Shown here piece after piece: positions 50,855 through 59,551 of a stretch of DNA of 64,000 bases. Source of the DNA: Myxococcales bacterium (GTDB lineage: Bacteria > Myxococcota_A > Polyangia > Polyangiales > Polyangiaceae); NCBI GenBank assembly GCA_016706225.1, contig JADJKB010000003.1, positions 930,001 to 994,000 on the forward strand, in the 5' to 3' direction. The notes beneath the pieces were generated by a model. That model made no database searches. It was not told the DNA's origin and saw only the letters and a list, made by a program, of their open reading frames with translations. The translations under genes and the position numbers were made by a program. Numbering within the stretch: position 1 is the stretch's first letter; every line of letters begins with the position of its first letter.

Positions 50855-52180
50855 ATGAAGCTCCGTGGTCTCGGCCTTCGACTGTTTCTTGCAGCCTCAC
50901 TTTGCCTGCCGGCTGCGTGGTCTTGCTCCGGTGATGTCGCAGAGCAAAAGGCACCGCCCGCTGACGGCGGCACACCGACGCCGACCACTTGCGGAGGCCT
51001 GGTTGCGCCGAGCGATGCGTGCGCCGCGTGCGAGAGCGCAGCGTGTTGCGAACCGGCGGCGGCGTGCGCCGCGACCCCGAGCTGCGCGGCCTTCGAAGTG
51101 TGTCTCTCCGCCTGCGCAGGCGACACCACCTGCCGCGCGGCATGTGTCCAATCGAACGGGGGCGTCCCACTGGGTTGGGCCGCCCTCGAGACCTGCCAAG
51201 CGAGCGCCTGTGCCGACGCTTGCGGCGCCAGCTGCGGCAAGGCTTTGCCCGTCCATGACACACTGTGCACGGGCTGCGCGACCGTGCCGTGCTGTCAGCA
51301 GCTCGCCGCCTGCGCGACGGATCTGGACTGCTCGAAGCTCGTCAGCTGCATCGAGAGCTGCGGAACAGATGACGATTGCGCGGCACTCTGTGTCGTGACG
51401 AACCAAGCTGGCAAGGCCAAGCTGAACGCAGTAAGCGCTTGCGTGAGCGGGGGCGAGTGCGCCGCCGCGTGCAGCGGCGCGGACCTGTCTTGCGTGGGCG
51501 CCGTGCAGTGGCCGCAGGCCAGCGGAGCGAAATACGGCTACCAAATGGTGCTCCATGATGCCCAGTCGGGTAAACCCATGGTCGGCGCGCAGCTGTTGGC
51601 TTGCACGCGGTCCGCAGTGGAGTGCACCCCCGAGTCGGCGCTCGGGGGCGCCATTTCGGATGCCAACGGGGCGGCCGGAGTACTGGTAGACGGAGCCGAG
51701 ATCGCCTGGCTGAGGGTCGATGGTCCGGGAGACTTCTTGCCGGCCTTGCTGTTCTTTCGCCCCCACCTGGTGGAGACCACCTTCCTGGACGTGTTCTTCT
51801 ACTCGCTCTCGGCGGCCTCCCAACAGATGTCGTCGGCAGCCAAGATCGACCCGACCACGGCGCAGCTGCACGTGGTCGTGACCGACTGCAAGCACCGGCC
51901 GCTAGTTGGCGCCCAGGTCGATGTGGAGGTGCTGGGGTTCGAGCGGACCGTGTTCTACACGCGCGCCGACTCCACGCCGGACCCCAAATTGATTGCGACC
52001 GGACCGACCGGCGAAGTTCGAGTGTTGAACATCCCGGTGACCGAGGCCGACGGCTTCCCGCTCGCCGACATCACCGTTCGGAGCACGACTGGAGCGAAGG
52101 TCGCACACACTTCGGTGCGACTTCGCGCGGGTTATTGGAGCGAGCTCTGGGGCCTCGGCCCGACGCCTACATCCGAGTGA
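50855..52180 (+). CDS. Cys-rich lipoprotein with repeated CAAC-type modules
   Basis: 441 aa. The ATG at 50855 gives the signal peptide ending in AAWSCSGD (lipobox); a GTG at 50822 overlaps the previous stop. The N-terminal 210 residues are two Cys-rich modules: CAACESAACCEPAAAC...CLSACAGD, then CTGCATVPCCQQLAAC...CIESCGTD. The C-terminal part (about 225-440) is a beta-rich region with TDCKHRPLVGAQVDVEVLG, resembling carboxypeptidase-regulatory-type strands. The Cys modules are homologous to those in the convergent gene at 52185-53387. Confidence 0.85.
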   Translation: MKLRGLGLRLFLAASLCLPAAWSCSGDVAEQKAPPADGGTPTPTTCGGLVAPSDACAACESAACCEPAAACAATPSCAAFEVCLSACAGDTTCRAACVQSNGGVPLGWAALETCQASACADACGASCGKALPVHDTLCTGCATVPCCQQLAACATDLDCSKLVSCIESCGTDDDCAALCVVTNQAGKAKLNAVSACVSGGECAAACSGADLSCVGAVQWPQASGAKYGYQMVLHDAQSGKPMVGAQLLACTRSAVECTPESALGGAISDANGAAGVLVDGAEIAWLRVDGPGDFLPALLFFRPHLVETTFLDVFFYSLSAASQQMSSAAKIDPTTAQLHVVVTDCKHRPLVGAQVDVEVLGFERTVFYTRADSTPDPKLIATGPTGEVRVLNIPVTEADGFPLADITVRSTTGAKVAHTSVRLRAGYWSELWGLGPTPTSE

Positions 52181-52184
52181 GCCC

Positions 52185-53387
52185 TCAGTCGCCGCCGGCG
52201 TCCAAGTTCGACGGGAAGCAGATGTCACTGCACTGGGCCAGGAGGCAGTCGAAGAACGCTTGAAACAATTTCTTCCCGACCGGATTGCCGATGGCACAAT
52301 CCCCCTTGCACTGCTCGCTGCTGCAGCCTTCGCTACAGAGCTGATACTCGATGGCTCGCACGTCTAGTGCGGCGGCAGTGGCTTGCTCGCAGCATTTCTG
52401 GTTCCCGCACTCGAGGCAGCTCGGATCGGGGAGCCCAATCCCACAGCGTCGCGCGGGCGGGAACTGGCACTCGCTGTTGCAGTGGTGTGCGCCGCAGTTG
52501 ATCGCGGCGAAGAACAGCGCCCGAGCGTGGCTCGAGGAACTGGTGATGCAAGCGTCCTGGCAGGCTTGAGAGGCGCCGCAACCATCAGCGCAGTACTGAA
52601 GTGCGCTGCAGGCGGGATCCCCGTCGCATGCTTTCGTTGCCGCGCAGCAGTTCTTCACGAAACAATCGGTGCAGACGTCGCCATCTGCGACCTCGATCCC
52701 ACATTGTGCGCCGTGTGGCGCTCCGCAGACCGACGCGCAGGCCAGACTGGCGCAGGACTGCAGCTCGACCTGATAAGCCCCCGCCCCGGGGTGCCCGATG
52801 TAACAAGCGTTCTGGCACCCGAGATCGCCGGGGCCGCAGGCGGCGAGGCAGAGCATGACCTCTCGCGCGGCGGCCACTCCGTAGGCGTCGCGTTCCTCCT
52901 TGCAGCAAGCCTGGTCGACACAGGTCGTGCACGCGTTGCTCGGGCCCGGCGGGCGACCGCAGCGTGCCGCGTCCCCGCAAGCGTCGTCACAAGCGCGCAC
53001 CCGGCATGCCAATGCCGCGGCGGACCGAGCGCGCGAATCGGGATGCTCGGCGCTGCACGTCTGGTAGCAGTTCACGTCGGCGCTCTTGCCGCAGCCGGCC
53101 ATGCATGTCACGGCGGCGACGCAGTCCGCGTCGGCGTTGCACGCCGAGATCTCGCCGCAGCAGTCGGTGGCAAGGCACGCCCGACAGCCCGGGCTGTCGC
53201 TCCCGGCAAAACCCGGCAACGCGCCGCAAGCGAGCGCACTCAAGAGCGACGAATCGGCCGCCGCGTCGGAATTGTCCGATGCGTCGACCTCCGAGACTCG
53301 GTCATCGATGCCAGCGATCTGACGGCAGGCGCCGCCCCAGAGGCCGACTACCAACACGAGAGTGCGGAAACGTCGAGCCCCTTTCAT
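52185..53387 (-). CDS. Cys-rich lipoprotein, paralogue with four repeated modules
   Basis: 400 aa. The signal peptide ends in GLWGGACRQIAG (lipobox). Four Cys modules of about 85-90 residues follow, each with a CxxC...CC...C...C core: CRACLATDCCGEISAC, CTTCVDQACCKEERD, CTDCFVKNCCAATKAC and CLECGNQKCCEQATA. Each ends in a C-x-x-x-C helix such as CQNACYIGHPGAGAYQ. The modules are like those in the gene at 50855-52180, which is convergent with a 4-bp gap. Likely a surface, disulfide-stabilised protein. Confidence 0.86.
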   Translation of the reverse strand: MKGARRFRTLVLVVGLWGGACRQIAGIDDRVSEVDASDNSDAAADSSLLSALACGALPGFAGSDSPGCRACLATDCCGEISACNADADCVAAVTCMAGCGKSADVNCYQTCSAEHPDSRARSAAALACRVRACDDACGDAARCGRPPGPSNACTTCVDQACCKEERDAYGVAAAREVMLCLAACGPGDLGCQNACYIGHPGAGAYQVELQSCASLACASVCGAPHGAQCGIEVADGDVCTDCFVKNCCAATKACDGDPACSALQYCADGCGASQACQDACITSSSSHARALFFAAINCGAHHCNSECQFPPARRCGIGLPDPSCLECGNQKCCEQATAAALDVRAIEYQLCSEGCSSEQCKGDCAIGNPVGKKLFQAFFDCLLAQCSDICFPSNLDAGGD

Positions 53388-53430
53388 TCAGCCGGAGGCT
53401 ATCACTGCTCCCGTGGGTCGTGCGCCCGTC

Positions 53431-53805
53431 TCACCGCGCCGCGATCTCCTTCACGCTGCGACGGAACACGGCCCGGTAAAGTCGCGGCTGGCTCGGATCG
53501 CCGAAGGACGGGCTCTCGGCCGCGGCGCCGGGGGCCTCCCAGTGATCGAAGCGCCAGCCCGGCTTGGCCTCGGCGACCAGGACGGGCTCGGCCACGCGGT
53601 CCCAGCGGAGCTGGCAGCGGGCAATCGCGTCGCACCTCTCCTCGGACGGACCGAGATCCACGGCACCCCCGCCCTCGACCTCGACCCACAGCTGCTGACC
53701 GCTGGCAACCATCCGGGTTTCAGGCGCCTGACTCGTCGTCGTGGCGCAACCGGCGGTGACGGCAACGAAAACGGTGACAATCCCCAGGGTCCAGTGCTTC
53801 GACAT
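53431..53805 (-). CDS. Small lipoprotein, unknown function
   Basis: 124 aa from the ATG at 53805 (the frame extends to 53883). The signal peptide ends in VAVTAGCATTT (lipobox). The mature part has EERCDAIARCQLRWDRVAEP and FDHWEAPGAAAES, which resembles the InlB B-repeat/Listeria-Bacteroides type fold (W-x-F-D-x-W), although weakly. No motif for an enzyme. Divergent from the sigma factor gene. Confidence 0.72.
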   Translation of the reverse strand: MSKHWTLGIVTVFVAVTAGCATTTSQAPETRMVASGQQLWVEVEGGGAVDLGPSEERCDAIARCQLRWDRVAEPVLVAEAKPGWRFDHWEAPGAAAESPSFGDPSQPRLYRAVFRRSVKEIAAR

Positions 53806-53965
53806 CTGCTTGCTCCGGAGAGACAGGACCCACTGCCGACGGATGTGAACGTAGCTCGGTGCTTTTTTCTCCGAGCCCGTCAAATGCGCGAAAGACAGTT
53901 GGTTTTAGGGGTCGCACGGCAGCAAGTTGGCGGCGCAAGCACAAACAAGGAAGATCCGAACTCGC

Positions 53966-54601
53966 ATGGAACCCGCGGGGAGGGCTGCTCTCGACGAGGA
54001 AGTGCGAAGGCGCGTTCAAGGTGGAGATCTCCACGGCGCAACCACCGCGGCCCTGGGTGGCTACGGACAGGAGGTGTTCGGCTTCCTGGTCGGCTTGGTC
54101 GGTCGACGCGAGGCGGCCGACGAGGTTTTTGCTCGCTTCGCGGAGCAAACGTGGCGCGGCTTGGCAGAGTTCGGCTGGCAGTGCTCCCTTCGCACCTGGC
54201 TCTACGGCGTTGCCCGCCACGCCGCGTACAACCACATGCGCGACGAGCGGCGGCGCGCGCGGCGACAGAAACCGCTGCCCGAGGGCTCGCAGCTCTCCGC
54301 GATCGTGGCGGAAGCGCGGGAGAAGACCCGCAGCTATTTTGCGACCGATTTCAAAGATCGCTTCGCAAAACTCCGCGAGTCGCTGCCCACCGAAGACCGT
54401 GAGCTCTTGGTTTTGCGAGTGGATCGCGGGCTGGAATGGGAAGAGCTCGCGCGTGTGTTGTCCGACGCGAGCGACGATCTGGACGCGGCAACGCTGAAGC
54501 GAGAAGCATCGCGACTGCGCAAGCGCTTTCAGTTGCTCAAGAAGAAGCTCCTCGAGCTCGGACGCAAAGAGGGATTGGTCCCAGATCGGTCCGAACGGTA
54601 G
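53966..54601 (+). CDS. ECF-like RNA polymerase sigma factor
   Basis: 211 aa from the ATG at 53966 (an upstream TTG at 53927 is less likely). Region 2 lies at about 25-105 (FGFLVGLVGRREAADEVFAR, then CSLRTWLYGVARHAAYNHMR) and region 4 at about 130-195 (LRESLPTEDRELLVLRVDRG, LEWEELARVLSD). The Leu/Lys/Arg-rich C-terminal helix is unusual. It directs transcription of target genes, probably including its own operon. Its stop overlaps the kinase start by 1 nt (TAGTG). Divergent from the small lipoprotein. Confidence 0.88.
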   Translation: MEPAGRAALDEEVRRRVQGGDLHGATTAALGGYGQEVFGFLVGLVGRREAADEVFARFAEQTWRGLAEFGWQCSLRTWLYGVARHAAYNHMRDERRRARRQKPLPEGSQLSAIVAEAREKTRSYFATDFKDRFAKLRESLPTEDRELLVLRVDRGLEWEELARVLSDASDDLDAATLKREASRLRKRFQLLKKKLLELGRKEGLVPDRSER

Positions 54602-55944
54602 TGACGCGCGCTTCCGACTCCAGCAGCTCCGCCTCGAGTGGGGAGGGTGAGCCGAGCGAGCCGTCGCTCGCCCAGAGTGGCGAGTCGGTCACTGATACGA
54701 CTTCGCTCGGCTCTGACGGCTCGCTGGACGGAGAGACCGGGGAAGACTTTCTGCGCGCGCTCGCCCGCGTGCCCAGCACGCCACCCCCGACCGTCGAGCT
54801 ATTACCGGGCCAAATCGTGGGTGGTTATCGCATCGACGGCAAACTGGGTGAAGGCGGCATGGGCGTGGTCTACGCCGCCATCGATCCCAAGCTGAATCGC
54901 TCGGTCGCCCTCAAGGTACTACCTGACAACATCGGCAGCGACCGTCGGGCTCGCTTCCTGCGCGAAGCACGCTCGGCGTCAGCGGTGGACCATCCGAGCA
55001 TCGCCATGGTGTTCGCCGTGGGCGAGGACGCCGGCTCGATCTTCATCGCCATGGAGCGAGTGTACGGGGTCACGCTCCGCGCCCATCTGATCTCCCACGC
55101 CGGCCCGCTCTCCGAGAGTGACGCGCTGCGCATCATCCGCGAAATCGCCAGCGCGCTCTCCAAAGCACACGCCGTCGGGGTCGTGCACCGGGATCTGAAG
55201 CCCGAGAACCTGATGCTCACCGAGGACGGTCGCATCAAGATCTTGGATTTCGGCCTGGCCAAGCTGCGAGGGGCCGAAGACTCGACGGGGGAGCGTGAGG
55301 TCAGCGAGTTCGCGACGCGCGAGGGACGCATCCTGGGCACGCCGAGCTACATGTCGCCAGAACAGGCGAAAGGTGGCCGAGTGGATGCGCGCAGCGATCT
55401 GTTCTCGCTCGGCGTCGTGTTGTACGAGCTCTTGTCCGGCAAGCGTCCGTTCATCGGCTCCACGACCATGGCGCTTCTGATTGCCATCGACCGCGACGAC
55501 TACGAGCCCCTGGCGAAAGCATGCCCGGGCGCCGACGCGCCCCTCGAAGCCCTGCTCGCACGCTGCTTGGCGAAGCTGCCGGAAGACCGCTTTGCGACTG
55601 CCGACGCGCTGGTCGCGGCGATCGACGGGCTGCCGTGGGCCCGTCACCAGGCTCGCCAACGGCGCTGGGCCGCCGCCGGCCTCGCGCTCGCCCTGGTCAT
55701 TCTTGCCGGGGTGCTCGCGTCGCGACTGGGTTCGGAGCCGAGCACGGCGCGGCCGACCCGGCTCGTCGAATCGGCCGGCGTTCCGGCAGTCGCCCCTGCT
55801 CCGACGGGACCCCCCACGACCGCCGCAGTCGAGCCCTCCGCCGCGGCGACCTTTCCCGCCTCCGTAGCGGGAGCGCCGTCGGTGAGCGCGACCAAGCGAC
55901 GCCCTGTTGTGCCGCGAGCCGATCCGCTATCAGATCAGAAGTGA
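54601..55944 (+). CDS. Hanks-type Ser/Thr protein kinase, sigma-factor-coupled
   Basis: 447 aa from a GTG at 54601 that overlaps the sigma factor stop. The N-terminal 70 residues are Ser/Glu/Gly-rich. The kinase domain (about 75-345) has IDGKLGEGGMGVVYAA, the VALK Lys, VVHRDLKPENLML, LDFGLAK and GTPSYMSPEQ. A membrane helix lies at about 356-376, followed by an Ala/Pro-rich tail. The stop overlaps the next start by 1 nt (TGATG). The overlaps at both ends suggest it regulates the sigma factor or its partner by phosphorylation. Confidence 0.94.
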   Translation: MTRASDSSSSASSGEGEPSEPSLAQSGESVTDTTSLGSDGSLDGETGEDFLRALARVPSTPPPTVELLPGQIVGGYRIDGKLGEGGMGVVYAAIDPKLNRSVALKVLPDNIGSDRRARFLREARSASAVDHPSIAMVFAVGEDAGSIFIAMERVYGVTLRAHLISHAGPLSESDALRIIREIASALSKAHAVGVVHRDLKPENLMLTEDGRIKILDFGLAKLRGAEDSTGEREVSEFATREGRILGTPSYMSPEQAKGGRVDARSDLFSLGVVLYELLSGKRPFIGSTTMALLIAIDRDDYEPLAKACPGADAPLEALLARCLAKLPEDRFATADALVAAIDGLPWARHQARQRRWAAAGLALALVILAGVLASRLGSEPSTARPTRLVESAGVPAVAPAPTGPPTTAAVEPSAAATFPASVAGAPSVSATKRRPVVPRADPLSDQK

Positions 55945-56948
55945 TGAGCGTCAGCAGCGTCGGCAGCGCGTGCGCATACGGCCTGGCGCTGGCGTTGTTG
56001 GTCAGCAGCGCCCACGCCGACCCGACGCCAAGCGATCGCGCTCTGGCGACTCAGCTCTTCAAGCAGGGGCGCGCCCTCATGCAGCAGAAGAAACACGCCG
56101 AGGCGTGCCCGAAGCTGGAGGAGAGCCAGCGCCTGGATCCCGGGGGTGGGACGCTGCTGAATCTCGCGCTGTGTCACGAGGCGGTGGGGCGCACGGCCAC
56201 CGCTTGGTCGGAGCTGAGCGAGGCAGTGAGTGTCGCGCGCCGCGACCGACGGCCGGACCGAGAGAGGATCGCCAGCGAGCACATGAAGGCTCTCGAGCCG
56301 CGCCTGTCGCTGCTCACGATCGCAGTAAATACGGCTGTCGCGCCCAAAGGGCTCGCAATCCTACGCGACGGAACGGAGGTCGCGCCGGTGGCGTGGGGCA
56401 CACCCATGCCCGTCGATCCGGGCAGTCACCTGCTCGAAGTCAGCGCGCCGGGCTTCGTCACCTGGACGACCACGGTGGAGATCGGGCCCGACGCGGACAA
56501 ACGAACGCTCGCGGTTCCCGCCCTCGCTGCGCTGACTCCGCCCACGCCAGAGCCACCGGCCGCACCGCCAACGACGATCCCAATCCAACCGCCCGCGCCT
56601 GCCCCGCTTCCGACTCCGCCGCCGTCGCCCCAGCGCGACCCCGCGCCGGCACCGTCCCTCGTCCCCGCCTACGTCGCCATCGGCGTCGGCGTCGTGGGCA
56701 TCGGGCTCGGTTCGTATTTCGGGCTGCGCGCACTCTCCAAACGCAGCGACAGCGACGCCGCCTGCCAACCTCGCTGCACCGACAGAGCGGTGAGCCTCAA
56801 CGACGACGCCAGAACCGCCGCCGACCTATCGACGATCTCATTTGCGGTTGGCGCGGTTGGGCTTGGGCTCGGGATGTACTTGTGGCTCGACGCACCGCCA
56901 CGCGACCCGACAAAATCCGGCATGGTGACGCTGCGCAGTCGCTGGTGA
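55944..56948 (+). CDS. Exported TPR/PEGA-like protein, paralogue of the 38381-39406 product
   Basis: 334 aa. The ATG at 55944 overlaps the kinase stop. Signal peptide ends LVSSAHADP. A TPR-like region (about 30-115) has FKQGRALMQQKKHAEACPKL and LNLALCHEAVGRTATAWSEL. PEGA-like strands follow at about 135-190 (MPVDPGSHLLEVSAPGFV), then a Pro-rich linker (about 195-245). Two membrane helices lie at about 248-268 and 298-318, with a Cys-containing loop between them. The order is the same as in the paralogue, and both follow a Ser/Thr kinase. Confidence 0.89.
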   Translation: MSVSSVGSACAYGLALALLVSSAHADPTPSDRALATQLFKQGRALMQQKKHAEACPKLEESQRLDPGGGTLLNLALCHEAVGRTATAWSELSEAVSVARRDRRPDRERIASEHMKALEPRLSLLTIAVNTAVAPKGLAILRDGTEVAPVAWGTPMPVDPGSHLLEVSAPGFVTWTTTVEIGPDADKRTLAVPALAALTPPTPEPPAAPPTTIPIQPPAPAPLPTPPPSPQRDPAPAPSLVPAYVAIGVGVVGIGLGSYFGLRALSKRSDSDAACQPRCTDRAVSLNDDARTAADLSTISFAVGAVGLGLGMYLWLDAPPRDPTKSGMVTLRSRW

Positions 56949-57014
56949 ACGGGCTGTCCGCGCCGCGCGCGATTGGCGCCACGCTGATCCATCACGCTTC
57001 CCGCCGGGTCCCGC

Positions 57015-58301
57015 TCATCCCGGGCGACCGTCCACCCGCGGTGCGGTGAGGACGCGCGCGTAGACCAAGACGAAGATCAGGAACGCCAGCGCAAACAGCA
57101 CGCCACCGGTGAGCATGCTGTGCCGATAGGCCGTGCTGCCGGCCATGGGTCCGAAGACACGAATCAGCGCCGAGAGGGTGACCGCGCCGAAGGCGAAGGC
57201 CATGATCGGCTTCGGCGCCAACATGCGCCCGGTGTGGCCGAGCGAGACCCGCGCCATCATGCCGAGCGTGAGTGAGCCGATGGCGCCGGCCGTGAGCGCG
57301 TGAAGCGACGCGCTGAGCGTGACGGCGGGCGTCAGGAGCGTGGCTCCTCGCAAGAGCAGCCCCAGGCCGATGAAGGCGTTGCCGGAGTGCAAGATCCAGA
57401 GCAGCGGCTGTCTGAACGTGTGCCGGGTTCCCCAGAAGGCGGTCCGCGCGAGCACCAGCACACCGCTCATCGCGGCCCAAGGAGCGACGATGCGCTCATC
57501 GACACCCGCGAGATCGATCACCGCGAGAATCACCACACCCGCGGCGGCCGCTCGATCGAGCTTGGGCAGGCTCTTGATGGTCTGAACGTCGGTCGCGTTC
57601 TTGGTGAACATGGGCACGATGCGCGCGGTCATCACCACCATCATCAGCGTGATGGCGTAGGTCGCGAGCCAGGCCCCCCGGCGGGAATATCCCGGCAGCA
57701 CCCCGAGCGCGTCGAGGTGCATGGCGAGGTTTGCCAGAAAGAGCGCCGACAGCATGCCGACGAACTGGTAGTTCCGGGTGTTCGCGCTGTGGAAGATGGG
57801 GCGCGCGCAGGCCACTGCGAGCGCCGGCAAGAACGCGAGGTCAACGACGGCGGGCAGCGGGCGCGGGAGTCGATCGGACAGCAGCACCGCGACGCGCCCG
57901 AGCAGCCAGAGCAGTGCCAGCACGCCGAGCGGGGCGCCGACCACCGTCTCGCGAGACGTCCAGTTGCTGATCGCAGTCAGCAAGAATCCCGCGATGGTCG
58001 CCAGCGCGAACCCGAACAGCATCTCGTGTGCGTGCCAGAACGTTCCCCCCAGGTACTCGTTGGGCGCGAGCACTCCGTTCAACACGAGCAGCCAGATCGG
58101 CAAAAAAAGCGCCCCGTACAACCCAGCCAAAAGGAAGAACGGACGGAACCCCTTCGACAAGAGCGCCCACTTCACGCCGGCCTCGGCGACCGGCTTGTCG
58201 TGGAGCAGGGAGCGTTGCACGGGCCTCCATCTAGCGCCGCCGACGCCCCGCGCCAACCCCGAACCAAGACGACGTTCGACCGGGCGTGCCGCTTGCGACA
58301 T
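57015..58301 (-). CDS. nnrS: NnrS-family heme/copper membrane protein
   Basis: 428 aa with about 12 hydrophobic segments. The NnrS signatures are present: LLSKGFRPFFLLAGLYGALF near the start and FWHAHEMLFGFALATIAGFL (His ligands) in helix 2-3. The family is associated with nitric-oxide and nitrosative stress. The ATG at 58301 leaves only 15 bp to the divergent gene; a GTG at 58220 (TGGAGG upstream) gives a more usual N-terminus and 96 bp between starts. Confidence 0.9.
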   Translation of the reverse strand: MSQAARPVERRLGSGLARGVGGARWRPVQRSLLHDKPVAEAGVKWALLSKGFRPFFLLAGLYGALFLPIWLLVLNGVLAPNEYLGGTFWHAHEMLFGFALATIAGFLLTAISNWTSRETVVGAPLGVLALLWLLGRVAVLLSDRLPRPLPAVVDLAFLPALAVACARPIFHSANTRNYQFVGMLSALFLANLAMHLDALGVLPGYSRRGAWLATYAITLMMVVMTARIVPMFTKNATDVQTIKSLPKLDRAAAAGVVILAVIDLAGVDERIVAPWAAMSGVLVLARTAFWGTRHTFRQPLLWILHSGNAFIGLGLLLRGATLLTPAVTLSASLHALTAGAIGSLTLGMMARVSLGHTGRMLAPKPIMAFAFGAVTLSALIRVFGPMAGSTAYRHSMLTGGVLFALAFLIFVLVYARVLTAPRVDGRPG

Positions 58302-58316
58302 TGGCCACTTCGACCT

Positions 58317-58961
58317 ATGTCACGGAGCATGCGCACAACGTGGAGCATCGCCCTCGTGGTCCTCTCGCTGAGCGGCACGGCCGGTGCACACGGCGCGACC
58401 GTGTACGAGGTGTACATCCACGACGGGTTCTACGCGCGACTGGGCGCAGGTCCCGGCTACGTGCTCGGCAAGAGCGAGCCCGACCAGGGTACCGGCAAGC
58501 AGGACATCGGGGGCTTCGCGCTCTCGACCGAGCTCGCGTTCGGCGGCACAATCTCGCCGGGCCTCGTGATCGGGGGCGGCAGTTACTCGATGGTGGTACC
58601 GGGCCCGACGTATTCGTCCGACGCGGGCCCCGATGTGGATGTCGGAACCCACCACGTCTCAGGCTTCGGGCCTTTCGTGGACTACTACGTCGATCCCCGC
58701 CGCGGCCTACACTTCCAAGCAGCGCTGCTCTTGAGTGGCGTCTACATCCAGAAGAAGGACCAGCAAGAGTCGGCTTCGGGTTTTGGATTCGGCGCCATGG
58801 CAGGCGCGGGTTACGAGCTCTGGGTGGGCCACGAATGGAGCATCGGACCGCTCTTGCGCGTCACGTTGTACAACAATGCCATCGAGGGCAGCGACAGCGG
58901 TGGAAAGGCGACCCTGCGCCTGTTCGTTCCGTCGCTGCTCTTCGGCGCGACGTATCACTGA
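58317..58961 (+). CDS. Outer-membrane beta-barrel-like exported protein
   Basis: 214 aa. Signal peptide ends GTAGAHGA. The mature protein has repeated beta-strand patterns rich in Gly and aromatics: FYARLGAGPGYVLG, TELAFGGTISPGLVIGGGSY, LHFQAALLLSGVYI and GFGAMAGAGYELW, ending in LLFGATYH (terminal aromatic). Fits an 8-strand outer-membrane barrel. Its 3' end overlaps the convergent gene by 7 nt. No family assigned. Confidence 0.75.
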   Translation: MSRSMRTTWSIALVVLSLSGTAGAHGATVYEVYIHDGFYARLGAGPGYVLGKSEPDQGTGKQDIGGFALSTELAFGGTISPGLVIGGGSYSMVVPGPTYSSDAGPDVDVGTHHVSGFGPFVDYYVDPRRGLHFQAALLLSGVYIQKKDQQESASGFGFGAMAGAGYELWVGHEWSIGPLLRVTLYNNAIEGSDSGGKATLRLFVPSLLFGATYH

Positions 58962-59551
58962 GCTAGGGAAGCGTAGCGTCGCAAGCGCACCACCCAGAGC
59001 GGGGCTAGAAGCGCCGGCAGCGCCAGAAGATCACCCGCGTCACGAGCCAGCGCAACGCGATGGACCCCGGGCAAGCTCCGCCCGCGCAACACCTCCAGCA
59101 GTGCAACGAACGGCCACTGCACGAGACCCAGTCCCACGCGGAAGACCTCAGCACCGAGGGGGCTCAGCTTGATCCAGGCGAACGCCACACCGGTTACGAC
59201 GACGGCGCCCACGGCCAGCCAGCGTCGCGCCCGCTCGCCCGGGGGGCGAGCACCCAGCGCGAGCTCGCACGCCGCGTAGAGCACCAGCGGAAAACACACC
59301 AGACCCGCGACGTCCGAGAGTTTGCCCGTGACGAAACCAGGGAACCGCGCCTTGAACACGTGGTCGTTCAGCAGCAGGAGGGCGAGGGAAACGAGCGTGA
59401 GCGGGTGCAGCAACACCTCACCCGGTACCGGTACAGCGTCCGCGGCTGCTCGGCGCGCGTCCGCCCGCACATCGGCGGCGGGAGTCACCGGCAGCCACCG
59501 CACGACGAGCTCACGTTGCGCTCTCCACCAACCTGAGGTGGGTTCGACCAT
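58955..59551 (-). CDS. Small integral membrane protein, unknown function
   Basis: 198 aa. Several hydrophobic helices: LTLVSLALLLLNDHVF at about 52-67, VAGLVCFPLVLYAACELALG at about 80-100, VGAVVVTGVAFAWIKL and LLALPALLAPLWVV. It overlaps the end of the radical SAM gene by 41 nt on the same strand, so it is probably translated with it. The start is uncertain because internal starts are possible. Confidence 0.72.
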   Translation of the reverse strand: MVEPTSGWWRAQRELVVRWLPVTPAADVRADARRAAADAVPVPGEVLLHPLTLVSLALLLLNDHVFKARFPGFVTGKLSDVAGLVCFPLVLYAACELALGARPPGERARRWLAVGAVVVTGVAFAWIKLSPLGAEVFRVGLGLVQWPFVALLEVLRGRSLPGVHRVALARDAGDLLALPALLAPLWVVRLRRYASLAQ

